From assembly GCF_001455965.1 (NCBI RefSeq), contig NZ_LKKO01000029.1, positions 16,237-80,236 on the forward strand: DNA of 64,000 nt, given 5' to 3'. Under the pieces are notes generated by a model. The model did no database searches and was not told where the DNA came from. It was given only the letters and a program-made list of their open reading frames with translations. The stretch's first letter is position 1. Each line of letters starts with the position of its first letter. The translations under genes were made by a program, and so were the position numbers. Source of the DNA: Methylobacterium sp. GXS13. GTDB lineage: Bacteria > Pseudomonadota > Alphaproteobacteria > Rhizobiales > Beijerinckiaceae. Below, piece by piece: positions 9,375-19,152 of this stretch.

Positions 9375-10271
9375 TCACGCCCGATCCCGCCGCTCCGCGA
9401 GCTTGACCAGCGTATGCAGCATCCGGTTCGCCGGCGTCGGCACGCCCAGCGCCGTGCCTCTCCGCATCACGTATCCATTGAGGTGGTCAATCTCGCTGGG
9501 CCGGCCCCGGGCGAGATCCTGGGCGGTGGAGGAGCGCTGGTCGGCCATGCTGGTGCTGAGCGCGAGCACCGTGTCGAGGATGTCGTCGGGCACCGACACG
9601 CCCGCAGCGTTCGCCACCGCGACGCATTCCTGCACCACGTCGGTCATCGCCGCGACCACGCCCTCGCCCTGGACCAGGCGGCCGTAGGGCAGCTGGGTCA
9701 GGGCCGAGAGGGCGTTGTAGGCGCAGTTGAGGATCAGCTTGCCCCAGAGCGCGTCCAGGGCGCGCGCTGACACAGTGGTCGGAATCCCGGCCGCATCGAA
9801 CGCGGCGGCAATCGTCGGGCTCGTTCCCGACGCGCCAAGGATCAGGTCGCCCCGGCCGTTGTGGCGGACGTGGCGCGCCCCGACCATCTCGGTGGCGACA
9901 TAGACCGCCACCGGCACCACGGACCGCCCCAGCACAGCGGCGAGGCGCTCGGCATTGTCGACGCCGTTCTGGAGGCTGAGGATCATGGCCGAGGGGCTGA
10001 GATGCGGGGCGATCGTCGCGCCCGCCGCTTCCGTGTCGCCCGACTTGACGCAGACCAGCACCAGGTCGGCTCCGGCGACGCCGTCGCCCGACGCGGTCGC
10101 CTGGACGGCGACGGTGTCGCGCCCGGCCGCACTCTCCAGCACCAGGCCATCGGACCGGACCGCCTCGACCAGGGCCGGTCGGCCGATCAGCGTCACCGCA
10201 TGGCCGGCTCGGGCCAGCAGGAAGCCGTAATAGCAGCCGACCGCGCCGGCCCCGAAAACCGCGATCTTCAT
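9375..10271 (-). CDS. panE: Ketopantoate reductase-like protein (ApbA/PanE family)
   Basis: A 298-residue protein. The N-terminal Rossmann domain binds NADP(H) (GAGAVGCYYG, residues 7-16). The C-terminal helical domain carries the catalytic Lys/Asn region (LWGKLILNCAYNALSALTQ) and the GRPSEIDHLNGYV motif typical of 2-dehydropantoate 2-reductases, which make pantoate for coenzyme A. The ATG overlaps the stop codon of the upstream FAD/Fe-S oxidoreductase (ATGA), so the two are translationally coupled. That coupling suggests it may reduce a different 2-oxoacid in this context. A PanE paralogue elsewhere in the genome cannot be excluded. Confidence 0.85.
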   Translation of the reverse strand: MKIAVFGAGAVGCYYGFLLARAGHAVTLIGRPALVEAVRSDGLVLESAAGRDTVAVQATASGDGVAGADLVLVCVKSGDTEAAGATIAPHLSPSAMILSLQNGVDNAERLAAVLGRSVVPVAVYVATEMVGARHVRHNGRGDLILGASGTSPTIAAAFDAAGIPTTVSARALDALWGKLILNCAYNALSALTQLPYGRLVQGEGVVAAMTDVVQECVAVANAAGVSVPDDILDTVLALSTSMADQRSSTAQDLARGRPSEIDHLNGYVMRRGTALGVPTPANRMLHTLVKLAERRDRA

Positions 10272-13200
10272 CGGGCCGAAGCCGCGGCGCGTTCGGGATG
10301 GAACGGCGCGGCGCCCACCGCGCTTGTGCGGACATGGTCGAGCAGGGCCTGGACCGGGTGGCGCAGCCGGACGCCGTCGACGAGCTTGACCTGGGACCGG
10401 CAGGAATAGCCGTCCGCCAGCAGGGTGCCGGCGGGGGCATCGGCCACGTGACGCGCCCAGCTCAGGCCGTAGATCGCCTCGGAGGTGGCGCGGTTGCGCG
10501 TCTCGTGGCCGTAGGTCCCGGCCATGCCGCAGCAGCCCGCGGCCGGCACGTCGAGCCGCAGCCCGAGATGGGTGAACACCGCCTGCCAGTCGCGCACCGC
10601 GCCGGGGGCGTTGGTGCGCTCGGTGCAATGGGGCAGCAGCCGCAGGGTTGCGTTGCCCTGCCGGGGGGCGATCCGGTCGAGTTGGGTGGCGAGCCATTCC
10701 TGCAGGATCCGGACCTTGGGCAGGTCGTCGTTGCCGAGCGCCTGGGCGTATTCGGACCGGTAGGTCAGCGTCATCGAAGGGTCGAGGCCGACGAGCGGCA
10801 CGCCCGAGCGGGCGAGCGCCCGCAGCATCGCGGCGTTGGTGCGCGCAACCGCGGCGAACCGGGCCAGGAAGCCGTGGACATGCAGCGGCTTGCCGTTCGG
10901 CCGATAGGGCACCAGCCAGGGCTGGAAGCCCAGCGCGATCAGGAGCGCGCAGGCATCCGCCACCAGGCCCGCCTCGAAATGGCTGGTGAAGGCGTCCTGG
11001 ACCAGCAGAACCGCACGCGCCCGCTCGGCCGGGGCGAGCCGGGCCAAGGCCTCCGGGGTCGCGGTGGCGACGCCGAGATCCGCGAGCCGCGCCTTCAGGT
11101 CGACGGGCGACAGGGCCGGGATCCCGACCAGGCCGGCCTTGGCCAGCAGCATCCGGGCGAGCGGGTTGGCCAGGGCCGCGTTGCTCAGGCGCGGCATCCG
11201 GGCCGCGAGCGGCAGCAGGGGTTCGAGCGCCGCGACCAGATGGTCCTTCAGGGGCCGGGCGTAGCGGGCATGGTAGAGCGCCAGGAACTTCGCCCGGAAG
11301 GTCGGCACATCGACTTTGATCGGGCAGGAGCCCGTGCAGGATTTGCAGGCGAGGCAGCCGTCCATCGCCTCCTTCACGGCGTGCGAGAAGTCGCCGTCGT
11401 CGGGCGCGCGCCGGACAGCGCTCCGCAAAGTCGCAAAAAGATCGGGCAGCCAGCCGGCGCGCTGGCGCTTCAGCTCGGCGGCGGGGTCGATCCCCGCCTG
11501 CGCGGCGAGGCGCAGCCACTCGCGCATCAGCGAGGCGCGGCCCTTGGGCGAATGCCGGCGCTCCCGGGTCGCCTTCCAGGACGGGCACATCGCGTCGTCC
11601 GGGTCGTAGGTGAAGCAGGCGCCGTTGCCGTTGCAGTGCAGGGCTTCGTCGAAATCCTGCCGGACCGGCGGCGGGATCGTGCGGTCCTGCTCGCCCCGGC
11701 GGGGCACGCCGTCGATCCGAGTGAGCGCGCCACCGCGGGCCGAGGCGATCTTGCCCGGGTTCATCCGGTCGCCCGGGTCGAAAGCGCGCTTGACCGCCTC
11801 CAGCGCCGGCATCAGCGGGCCGAAGGTCGCGGGCACGAATTCGGAGCGGAAGCCCTTGCCGTGCTCGCCCCAGAGCAGGCCGCCATACTTGGCGGTGAGG
11901 GCGACCACGCCCTCGGTGACCTCGCGGATCAGGGCGTTCTGGTCGGGGTCTTTCAGGTCGATCGCCGGGCGGACATGCAGCACGCCGGCATCGACATGGC
12001 CGAACATGCCGTAGCGCAGGCCCTTGGCATCGAGCAGCGCCCGGAACTCCGCGATGAAGTCGGCGAGCCGCTCCGGCGGCACCGCGGTATCCTCGACGAA
12101 CGGGATCGGGCGCGCGTCACCCTTGGCAGCGCCGAGCAGGCCGACCGCCTTCTTGCGCATCGTCCAGAGTTTTTCGATGGCGTCGCCGCGAGCAATGGTG
12201 AAGCCGAGGCGTTTGGTGTCGGTGCCGCGCGCGTCCGCCAGCGTCGCGGTGAGCCGTGCCAGGGCGGCATCCACGGCCTGCGCATCGTCGCCGACGAATT
12301 CTACGAGGTTGATGCCGTGGACCGGACGGCCGGCAGGATCGTCCGGGAAGAAGGCCTGCACCTCGGCCCAGATCGGATCCTGGCGGGCAAGCCCCAGCAC
12401 GGTGGAGTCGATGGTCTCCACGGAGGCCGCGCCGAAGGGCAGCAGCGCCTGGGCGTCCCGCAAGGCCGCGTCGAAATCGACGTAGGAGAGCGCCACCAGC
12501 ACCGAGGCCTTCGGGATCGGCAGCACGTTGAGCCGCGCCTCGGCGATCAGCGCCAGCGTGCCCTCGGAGCCGCAGATCACGCTTTTGAGGTCGAAGCGCC
12601 CTGACGCGTCGCGCAGATGGGCGAGGTCGTAGCCGGTGAGGCAGCGGTTGAGCTTGGGAAAGCGCTCGGCGATCAGCGCCGCGTTCTCGGTGACGATCGT
12701 ATCGACGGTGCGGTGGATTTCGCCGACGCGATCGTTGCGCGCCTTGGCGGCCGCGAGCCCGGCCTCGTCCAGCGGCTCGGCGTCCCAGACCGTGCCGTCG
12801 GCGAGCACGCAGGTCAGGGCCAGGACGTGGTCGCGGGTCTTGCCGTAGAGGCAGGAGCCCTGCCCGCAGGCGTCGGTGGAGATCATGCCGCCGATGGTGG
12901 CGCGGTTCGAGGTCGAGAGCTCGGGGGCGAAGAACAGGCCGTGCGCGGCGAGCGCCCGGTTGAGTTGGTCCTTCACCACCCCGGGCTCGACCCGGACGAT
13001 ACGGCGCGCGACGTCGATCTCCAGGATGCGGTTCATGTGCCGCGAGGTGTCGACCACGAGGCCGTGGCCGAGCGACTGGCCGTTGGTGCCGGTGGCGCCA
13101 CCCCGGGGGCGGATCACGATCTCGGTGAAGCGCGGGTCGTCGAGCAGCTTGGCGATCCGCACGAGGTCGTCGCGCGAGCGCGGGAAGGCCACGCCCCCCG

Positions 13201-13354
13201 GCTCGACCTGATAGATCGAGTTGTCGGTGGAGAAGACCGTCCGGTCGGCGGCCGATACCGTCAGGTCGCCCTCGAAGCCGCGCAGGCGCAGTTCGGCGAC
13301 AACCGCCTCATAGAGCGGCACGGCCTCGGTTTGGCGGGTCAGGACCGGGATCAT
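10268..13354 (-). CDS. FAD-linked oxidase with C-terminal Fe-S domains (YdiJ-like)
   Basis: A 1028-residue two-part dehydrogenase. Residues about 50-550 are a GlcD-type FAD-binding oxidase (IRPRGGATGTNGQSLG for the pyrophosphate, ELSTSNRATIGGMISTDACG downstream). Residues about 580-720 hold two ferredoxin-like Cys clusters, CNGNGAC with MCPS and CLACKSCTGSCP. Residues about 780-1000 resemble the GlpC CCG domains (HCTERTN, CCGMAGTYG). Size and order match E. coli YdiJ, a D-2-hydroxyacid (D-2-hydroxyglutarate-type) dehydrogenase feeding electrons to an acceptor. The ketopantoate-reductase-like gene overlaps its end. Substrate specificity is inference. Confidence 0.88.
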   Translation of the reverse strand: MIPVLTRQTEAVPLYEAVVAELRLRGFEGDLTVSAADRTVFSTDNSIYQVEPGGVAFPRSRDDLVRIAKLLDDPRFTEIVIRPRGGATGTNGQSLGHGLVVDTSRHMNRILEIDVARRIVRVEPGVVKDQLNRALAAHGLFFAPELSTSNRATIGGMISTDACGQGSCLYGKTRDHVLALTCVLADGTVWDAEPLDEAGLAAAKARNDRVGEIHRTVDTIVTENAALIAERFPKLNRCLTGYDLAHLRDASGRFDLKSVICGSEGTLALIAEARLNVLPIPKASVLVALSYVDFDAALRDAQALLPFGAASVETIDSTVLGLARQDPIWAEVQAFFPDDPAGRPVHGINLVEFVGDDAQAVDAALARLTATLADARGTDTKRLGFTIARGDAIEKLWTMRKKAVGLLGAAKGDARPIPFVEDTAVPPERLADFIAEFRALLDAKGLRYGMFGHVDAGVLHVRPAIDLKDPDQNALIREVTEGVVALTAKYGGLLWGEHGKGFRSEFVPATFGPLMPALEAVKRAFDPGDRMNPGKIASARGGALTRIDGVPRRGEQDRTIPPPVRQDFDEALHCNGNGACFTYDPDDAMCPSWKATRERRHSPKGRASLMREWLRLAAQAGIDPAAELKRQRAGWLPDLFATLRSAVRRAPDDGDFSHAVKEAMDGCLACKSCTGSCPIKVDVPTFRAKFLALYHARYARPLKDHLVAALEPLLPLAARMPRLSNAALANPLARMLLAKAGLVGIPALSPVDLKARLADLGVATATPEALARLAPAERARAVLLVQDAFTSHFEAGLVADACALLIALGFQPWLVPYRPNGKPLHVHGFLARFAAVARTNAAMLRALARSGVPLVGLDPSMTLTYRSEYAQALGNDDLPKVRILQEWLATQLDRIAPRQGNATLRLLPHCTERTNAPGAVRDWQAVFTHLGLRLDVPAAGCCGMAGTYGHETRNRATSEAIYGLSWARHVADAPAGTLLADGYSCRSQVKLVDGVRLRHPVQALLDHVRTSAVGAAPFHPERAAASAR

Positions 13355-13463
13355 GCAGGCGTTCTACACCCGGCGGATCGCGAAGGAAGACCGGCGCTTA
13401 TGTCACGCCGACCCGATGGGGGCTGGCACCCTGTTTGCCACAGGGAGCGACGTTACGGAGCGG

Positions 13464-13808
13464 ATGCACATGAACGCGAGCGTCGAACGGGTCCGGGATG
13501 CCCTGGCCGAGCTGATCAAGGCCGCCCTCATCTCCGACGACGGCAAGAGCCTCGCCTGCCGCGAGGCCGGGCGGGAGAAACTGGCCGGGCTAAGGGCAGA
13601 CCCGCCGGAGGCCGGGAGCCTGCGCATGGACGGCGCCTGGATGCTGGCGATCCAGCAGGCGGAAACGCCGGAGCTGGCGGCCGAGGAGGGCCAGGTGAAC
13701 CTGACCCTGCCCCGCGCCTGCCCGTTCAGCCTGGACGAGATCCTCGCCCCCGGCTTCGATGTGGATCACGCGGTCGAGGGCATCCGCAAGTCCGCCTCCA
13801 CGGGCTGA
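13464..13808 (+). CDS. Hypothetical small protein
   Basis: A 114-residue acidic protein of unknown function, divergent from the FAD oxidase gene. Starts at 13464 (MHMN) or 13470 (MNAS) both lie behind a GGAG at 13457. The N-terminal half looks helical (VERVRDALAELIKAALISDD); the C-terminal half contains LNLTLPRACP-like strand sequence (VNLTLPRACPFSLDEIL). There is no membrane segment or signal peptide. It has coding-like GC periodicity, but no family is recognised. Confidence 0.5.
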   Translation: MHMNASVERVRDALAELIKAALISDDGKSLACREAGREKLAGLRADPPEAGSLRMDGAWMLAIQQAETPELAAEEGQVNLTLPRACPFSLDEILAPGFDVDHAVEGIRKSASTG

Positions 13809-13945
13809 ACGCGCCTGTTGAGGACGCGACGGCCGCCGTTGCCGCGGACCAGCCGGAACCCCATCTTCCGGTGACTGGACCGAATCAGCGGTCCGGCGTC
13901 CCATCGCGGGCGCATCGCTTTCCGAGAACTGTCCGGCACCACCTT

Positions 13946-16267
13946 TTGGCACCACGCATCAGCGCAGAGGCGGCCGAGCCCGCCGCTCCCCCGCCCTTCC
14001 CCACCCGCGAGCAGATCCTCGCCTTCGTGGCGGAGGCGACCGAACCTGTCGGCAAGCGGGAGATCGCCAAGGCATTCGGCATCAAGGGTGCGGCCAAGAT
14101 CGACCTGAAGCGGATCCTCAAGGAGATCGAGGAGGACGGCGCTATCGATCGTGGGCGCGGCGGCCTCGCGGCCCCGGGCCGCCTGCCACCGGTGGTGCTG
14201 ACCGACATCCGCTCGCGCGACCGGCACGGCGACTTCCTGGCGATCCCGGTGGAGTGGGCCGGCACCGGCAAGCCGCCGTCCATCGTGCTTACCCAGCCGC
14301 GCGGGCCGCGCAAGGGCAACCGGCCGGCCGCCGGGATCGGCGATCGCGCCCTGGTCCGGGTCGAGCGCGACGCCGAGGGCGGCTATACCGGCCGGGTCAT
14401 CAAGGTCATCGGAAAGAACAAGGCCGAGATCATCGGCGTCTACCGGGCCGGCGCGCAGGGCGGCCGAATCGTGCCGGTGGAGAAGCGCTCGCAGGGGCGC
14501 GAGATCCTGATCCCGCCCGGCGAGGAAGGCCAGGCCCGGGACGGCGACCTCGTTAGCGTGTCGCTGGAGCGCGAGACGCGCTTCGGCCTGCCGCGAGGCC
14601 GAGTCCGGGAGCGGCTCGGCTCGCTCGGCTCCGAGAAGGCCGTGAGCCTGATCGCGCTCCACCTGCACAACATCCCGCACGTCTTCTCCGACGCGACCCT
14701 GGCCGAGACCGATGCCGCCGCGCCCGCCTCGCTGAAAGGCCGCGAGGATTGGCGCGACCGCCCGCTGCTGACCATCGACCCGCCGGACGCTAAGGACCAC
14801 GATGACGCCGTGATGGCCGAGGCCGATCCCGACCCGGCCAATCCCGGTGGCTTCATCGTCACCGTCGCCATTGCTGATGTCGCGGCTTACGTCCGCCCCG
14901 GCTCCAGCCTGGACCGCGAGGCTTTGGAGCGCGGCAACTCGGTCTATTTCCCCGACCGCGTCGTGCCGATGCTGCCAGAGCGGATCTCGAACGACCTCTG
15001 CTCCCTGCGCGAGGGCGAGGACCGCCCGGCCATCGCGGTCAGGATGGTGATCGCCGCCGACGGCGAGAAGCGCCGCCACACGTTCCACCGGGTGATGATG
15101 CGCTCGCGCGCCAAGCTCGCCTACGCGCAGGCGCAAGCCGCCATCGACGGCCAGCCGGATGCCGCCACCGAGTCGCTGCTGGAAACGGTCCTGCGGCCGC
15201 TCTGGACGGCCTACGCCGCCCTGCGCGCGGCGCGCGACCGCCGCGGCCCGCTCGCCCTCGATCTGCCCGAGCGCAAGGTGCTGCTGTCGCCCGAAGGCGC
15301 GGTCGACCGGGTGATCGTGCCGGAGCGCCTGGACGCGCACCGGCTCATCGAAGAATTCATGATCCAGGCCAACGTCGCCGCGGCGCAGACCCTGGAGGCG
15401 GCCAAGCAGGTGCTGATCTACCGGGTGCACGACGAGCCGGCGCAGGAGAAGATGCAGGCTCTGGGCGAGGTCCTGGCCTCGGTCGGGATCAAGCTGCCTA
15501 AGGAAGGCGCGCTGCGCCCCGCTTTGTTCAACCGCATCCTCGGCTCGGTGGCGGGCAGCGAGCACGCGACCTTCATCAACGAGGTGGTGCTGCGCTCCCA
15601 GGCGCAAGCGGTCTATGCCGCGGAGAATCTCGGCCATTTCGGGCTGAACCTGCGCCGCTACGCGCATTTCACCTCACCCATCCGGCGCTACGCCGACCTG
15701 ATCGTCCACCGGGCGCTGATCACCGCCTGCCGCCTCGGCTCCGATGGCCTGTCGCCGGAGGTGGCCCTGGGCGAACTGGCGCAGATCGGCGAGCAGATCT
15801 CGGCGGCCGAGCGCCGCGCCATGGCGGCCGAGCGCGAGACCATCGACCGGCTGATCGCCCACCATCTCGTCGACCGGATCGGCGCGACCTTCGCGGGTCA
15901 GATCGCGGGCGTCACCCGGTCCGGCCTGTTCATCAAGCTCGACGAGACCGGGGCGGACGGGTTCGTGCCGATCTCGCAGCTCGGCGCCGACTATTTCCGC
16001 CACGAGGAGGCGCGCCACGCCCTGGTGGGCGAGCGCAGCGGCGAGACGTTCCGATTGGGCGACCGGGTCGAGGTCCGGCTGGTGGAGGCCGCGCCCGTGG
16101 CCGGCGCGCTGCGCTTCGAGCTGCTCAGCGAGGGCAAGACCCGCGCCGGGGCCGGCAAGGATGGCGGCGGCCGGAAGCCCGGCGGCCGCCCGTTCAAGGC
16201 GGCGCCGTCGGGGCGTCCGCCTGGCATCCGCAACTCCGGTACGCGCCACCGCCCGCCGGGCCGGTGA
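13946..16267 (+). CDS. rnr: Ribonuclease R (3'-5' exoribonuclease)
   Basis: About 773 residues. An N-terminal winged-helix region (REIAKAFGIKGAAKIDLKRI) is followed by cold-shock domains, the RNB catalytic domain with the four-Asp motif DPPDAKDHDDA, and a C-terminal S1 domain (GQIAGVTRSGLFIKLDETGA) with a basic Gly/Arg/Lys tail. The enzyme degrades structured RNA processively in quality control and stress. The start is uncertain: no ATG fits, TTG at 13946 gives a typical length, and GTG at 13871 is the next in-frame option. A DUF983 gene follows at 23 bases. Confidence 0.9.
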   Translation: MAPRISAEAAEPAAPPPFPTREQILAFVAEATEPVGKREIAKAFGIKGAAKIDLKRILKEIEEDGAIDRGRGGLAAPGRLPPVVLTDIRSRDRHGDFLAIPVEWAGTGKPPSIVLTQPRGPRKGNRPAAGIGDRALVRVERDAEGGYTGRVIKVIGKNKAEIIGVYRAGAQGGRIVPVEKRSQGREILIPPGEEGQARDGDLVSVSLERETRFGLPRGRVRERLGSLGSEKAVSLIALHLHNIPHVFSDATLAETDAAAPASLKGREDWRDRPLLTIDPPDAKDHDDAVMAEADPDPANPGGFIVTVAIADVAAYVRPGSSLDREALERGNSVYFPDRVVPMLPERISNDLCSLREGEDRPAIAVRMVIAADGEKRRHTFHRVMMRSRAKLAYAQAQAAIDGQPDAATESLLETVLRPLWTAYAALRAARDRRGPLALDLPERKVLLSPEGAVDRVIVPERLDAHRLIEEFMIQANVAAAQTLEAAKQVLIYRVHDEPAQEKMQALGEVLASVGIKLPKEGALRPALFNRILGSVAGSEHATFINEVVLRSQAQAVYAAENLGHFGLNLRRYAHFTSPIRRYADLIVHRALITACRLGSDGLSPEVALGELAQIGEQISAAERRAMAAERETIDRLIAHHLVDRIGATFAGQIAGVTRSGLFIKLDETGADGFVPISQLGADYFRHEEARHALVGERSGETFRLGDRVEVRLVEAAPVAGALRFELLSEGKTRAGAGKDGGGRKPGGRPFKAAPSGRPPGIRNSGTRHRPPGR

Positions 16268-16290
16268 CCCGGCCGGTGTAGACCCTAGAC

Positions 16291-16761
16291 ATGGCCACCG
16301 ACGCGATTCCCGTGCGCACCCGCCTGATCCCCGCGATGGCGCGCGGCTTCATCGGCCGCTGCCCGCATTGCGGCCAGGGCCGGATCTTCGGGCGCTTTCT
16401 CAAGGTGCGCCCGGAATGCGACGTCTGCGGCCTGGAGCTGCATCATCACCGGGCCGACGACCTGCCGCCCTACGTCGTGATCTTCATCGTCGCCCACGTG
16501 GTCGGCTACCTGATCCTGGAGACCGAGAGCGCCTACGACGTCCCCCTCTGGGTCGAGATGGGCGTCTGGCCGGTCTTCACCCTCCTGTTCGCCCTCGTCC
16601 TGCTCCAGCCGGTCAAGGGGGCCGTCGTCGGGTTGCAATACGCCCTTGGCATGCACGGCTTTGCCACGTTACCGCGGGGCCGCCCCGTTTCGGGGTTGAA
16701 GGAGACGCGCCTTGCCGCAGCCGGAGCCGCAGCAGGAATCCGAGATCCCGACCAGCCCTGA
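16291..16761 (+). CDS. DUF983 membrane protein with zinc-ribbon-like N terminus
   Basis: A 156-residue protein. The N-terminal part has two CxxC pairs (CPHCGQG and CDVCGLEL), likely a small zinc ribbon. Two hydrophobic segments follow (VVIFIVAHVVGYLIL and WPVFTLLFALVLL), so it is a bitopic or hairpin membrane protein. This is the DUF983 pattern; function is unknown. It sits in a run rnr-DUF983-nudix common in alphaproteobacteria. Its last 50 bases overlap the following gene in another frame. Confidence 0.85.
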   Translation: MATDAIPVRTRLIPAMARGFIGRCPHCGQGRIFGRFLKVRPECDVCGLELHHHRADDLPPYVVIFIVAHVVGYLILETESAYDVPLWVEMGVWPVFTLLFALVLLQPVKGAVVGLQYALGMHGFATLPRGRPVSGLKETRLAAAGAAAGIRDPDQP

Positions 16762-17461
16762 GCCGAAGCCGTCGCCGGCGCGCCTGCGCCCGCGCGACGC
16801 TGCGACCCTGATCGTGCTCGACCGGCGCGGCAAGGGCGGCCCGAAGGTCCTGATGGGCCGGCGCAACCCGAAACTCGCCTTCATGCCGGGGCAGTTCGTG
16901 TTCCCGGGCGGCCGGATCGAGCTCGGCGACCGCCACATGCCGGTGGCCGGCGCCCTGCCCGACTATGCCGAGGCTGCGCTGACCCGCCAGGTTTCCCGGC
17001 CACCGCACCATCTCGGCCGGGCATTGGCGCTCGCCGCCATCCGCGAGACCTACGAGGAGACCGGCCTGCTGCTGGGGACGACCGAACACGGCGCCCCCGA
17101 GACCGCGCCGGAGGGCTGGGAGCCCTTCGCCCGGCACGGCATCCTGCCAGATCTCGAGGCGCTGCACCTCGTGGCCCGGGCGATCACCCCGCCCAAGCGC
17201 GTACGCCGGTTCGACACGCGCTTCTTCGCCGTGGACCGCCGCATGGTCGCGGCCGAGGAGCCGGGCCGGGTGAGCGCGGACTCCGAGTTCACCGAACTCG
17301 CCTGGGTCCGCCTGGACGCGGCGCGCAAGCTCGACCTGCCGTTCATCACCCGAGCAATCCTCGACGATCTCGAGGCGCAGATCGCCGTCGATTTCGCGCC
17401 CTACCGGATGATCCCCTTCCACTACGAGCGCTACGGGCGCCGGGAACGAGTCGCTCTGTGA
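16712..17461 (+). CDS. Nudix hydrolase
   Basis: A 249-residue cytosolic Nudix protein. The Nudix box is GRALALAAIRETYEETGLLL (core RETYEETG), near residue 110, with the metal-binding glutamates. Upstream are the family strands AATLIVLDRRG and MPGQFVFPGGRI. It hydrolyses a nucleoside diphosphate linked to another moiety; the substrate is unknown. The TTG start is chosen because AAGGAGA lies 7 bases upstream. The gene overlaps DUF983 at the front and its TGA overlaps the GTG of the MFS gene, so the three form one operon. Confidence 0.85.
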   Translation: MPQPEPQQESEIPTSPEPKPSPARLRPRDAATLIVLDRRGKGGPKVLMGRRNPKLAFMPGQFVFPGGRIELGDRHMPVAGALPDYAEAALTRQVSRPPHHLGRALALAAIRETYEETGLLLGTTEHGAPETAPEGWEPFARHGILPDLEALHLVARAITPPKRVRRFDTRFFAVDRRMVAAEEPGRVSADSEFTELAWVRLDAARKLDLPFITRAILDDLEAQIAVDFAPYRMIPFHYERYGRRERVAL

Positions 17462-18648
17462 ATGTTTCGGAAAGGCCGGACCGGATCGCCGCGCCAAGCG
17501 GGATCGGGCCGGACACCGTGGCGGCGATCACCGCCGCCATCGCCTGCGTCACGGTGGTCGGGATCGGGCTGAGCCTGTCGATCCCGCTCCTGTCGATCGA
17601 GCTGGAGCGGCGCGGCGCGTCGAGCAGCTTGATCGGGCTCAACACCGCGATCGCCGGCGTGGCCAGCATCTGCACGGTGCCGTTCGTGCCGCGGCTCGCC
17701 TCGCGGATCGGCGTCGCACCCCTGCTCTGCCTCGCACTGATCGTCGGTGCGGTCAGCCTCGCGGCATTCCCGATGGTTCCGGGCATCGCCCTCTGGTTCC
17801 CGCTGCGCTTCGTGTTCTCGGCGACGCTGGGCGCTCTGTTCGTCCTCTCCGAGTACTGGATCAACGCGGCAGCCCCGCCGGAGCGCCGCGGCCTCGTCAT
17901 GGGCATCTACGCGACCGTGCTGGCGGCGGGCTTCGCGGTCGGCCCGGCCCTGCTGGCGCTGGTCGGCACCGAGGGCTTGCCGCCCTACCTGACGGGGGCC
18001 GCCCTGATGCTGGCCGGCGGCCTGCCGATCGTCCTCGCCCGCGGGCTGTCGCCGACCATCGCGCACGGATCCGGCCGCAGCATCGTGGCGTATCTGCGCC
18101 TCGCCCCCGGAGCACTGCTCGCCGCCCTCGCCTACGGGGCGGTGGAGACCGGGATCTTCGCGATCCTGCCGCTCTACGGGCTGCGGCTCGGCTACGACGC
18201 GAAAGGCGCGGCCGGCCTCGTGAGCCTGATCGCGCTGGGCAACATGCTGTTTCAGATTCCGTTCGGCTGGCTGGCCGACCGCTTCCACCGGCGCGCCGTG
18301 CTGCTCGGGGCGAGCCTCGGCGGGGCCGCGGGCTCGGCCCTGATACCGCTGGCCTCCGGATCACCGGTTGCGCTCGGCCTCATCCTGTTCCTGTGGGGCG
18401 GCATCGCTGGCACCCTCTACACGGTGGGCCTGACCACGTTGGGCGACCGGGTGCCTGCCAGCGATCTTGCGGGCGCCAACGCGGCGTTCGTGGTTCTGTA
18501 CAATGTCGGCTTGATGCTGGGGCCGCCCCTGATCGGCGGCGGCCTCGACCTCGTTCCGCCGCACGGCTTCGCGTGGGCCCTGCTGGCCCTGTTCCTGGCC
18601 TTCTCGGTGAGCCTCGCCACGATGGAGCAATCCGCTTCCCGGTCTTGA
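17458..18648 (+). CDS. MFS transporter
   Basis: A 396-residue inner-membrane transporter with twelve predicted helices in two bundles. Typical major-facilitator sequence includes LIGLNTAIAGVASICTVPFV, the loop FRFVFSATLGALFVLSEYWI, and the second-half motif-A-like PFGWLADRFHRRAVLLGA. It resembles YcaD/quinolone-type efflux carriers more than sugar porters; the substrate is unknown. The GTG start overlaps the stop codon of the Nudix gene (GTGA). A perfect hairpin follows about 25 bases downstream. Confidence 0.85.
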   Translation: MNVSERPDRIAAPSGIGPDTVAAITAAIACVTVVGIGLSLSIPLLSIELERRGASSSLIGLNTAIAGVASICTVPFVPRLASRIGVAPLLCLALIVGAVSLAAFPMVPGIALWFPLRFVFSATLGALFVLSEYWINAAAPPERRGLVMGIYATVLAAGFAVGPALLALVGTEGLPPYLTGAALMLAGGLPIVLARGLSPTIAHGSGRSIVAYLRLAPGALLAALAYGAVETGIFAILPLYGLRLGYDAKGAAGLVSLIALGNMLFQIPFGWLADRFHRRAVLLGASLGGAAGSALIPLASGSPVALGLILFLWGGIAGTLYTVGLTTLGDRVPASDLAGANAAFVVLYNVGLMLGPPLIGGGLDLVPPHGFAWALLALFLAFSVSLATMEQSASRS

Positions 18649-18673
18649 CCTGCGGGGTGCGATCGGGCATTGA

Positions 18674-18693
18674 CCCGGCCGTATTCGGCCGGG
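18674..18693. terminator. Hairpin between the MFS gene and rpmG
   Basis: An 8-bp perfect stem (CCCGGCCG/CGGCCGGG) with loop TATT, right after the MFS gene. There is no clear T-run, so it is a possible weak terminator separating the MFS operon from rpmG. Confidence 0.35.
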
Positions 18694-18754
18694 CTCTCCC
18701 GGCCATTTGCGTTTCGCTCACGCGGAATGCCGCACCCTGCAGGAGCGCCGCGCC

Positions 18755-18922
18755 ATGGCCAAGGCCGTCACCGTCAAGATCAAGCTCATCTCCACCGCCG
18801 ACACCGGCTACTTCTACGTCACCAAGAAGAACTCCCGCACGCAGACCGAGAAGCTGACGATGCGCAAGTACGATCCGGTGGCGCGCAAGCACGTCGACTT
18901 CAAGGAAACCAAGATCAAGTAA
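18755..18922 (+). CDS. rpmG: 50S ribosomal protein L33
   Basis: 55 residues, beginning [18 protein letters not shown] and ending FKETKIK: the standard bacterial L33 of the type lacking zinc-binding cysteines. It is a component of the large ribosomal subunit near the E site. AGGAG precedes the ATG at good spacing. It is monocistronic, between a hairpin and a strong intrinsic terminator. Confidence 0.97.
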   Translation: MAKAVTVKIKLISTADTGYFYVTKKNSRTQTEKLTMRKYDPVARKHVDFKETKIK

Positions 18923-18975
18923 GGCACGATCGCGCAAGGCTTGGGGTTTTCCCCAGGCCGCGGCCGATCCGACGA

Positions 18976-19002
18976 GCCGCTCCGGGGACGGGGCGGCTTT
19001 TT
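18976..19002 (+). terminator. Intrinsic terminator of rpmG
   Basis: GCCGCTCC and GGGGCGGC form an 8-bp stem (one T-G pair) around a 6-base loop, followed at once by TTTTT. It lies 54 bases after the rpmG stop codon and is the clearest Rho-independent terminator in the window. Confidence 0.8.
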
Positions 19003-19152
19003 CCATGCGCGGCTTCTTCCGTCCTCGGGTGGTCGGTCGGCCTCAGCCCAGCGCCGCCTCTTCGTGTCGCCGCGATGCGGGCGCTGCCGGGCGGCGTTCA
19101 GGGATTCGCATCCCTTCGCATTGGCCGGTCCGGTCATGGGAGCGCGCACACG

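Noticed and set aside
10272..11588. Long minus-strand frame extending the ketopantoate reductase upstream
   Set aside because: It is the +1/-1 shadow of the FAD/Fe-S oxidoreductase. The Rossmann start MKIAVFGAGAVG at 10271 marks the true start.
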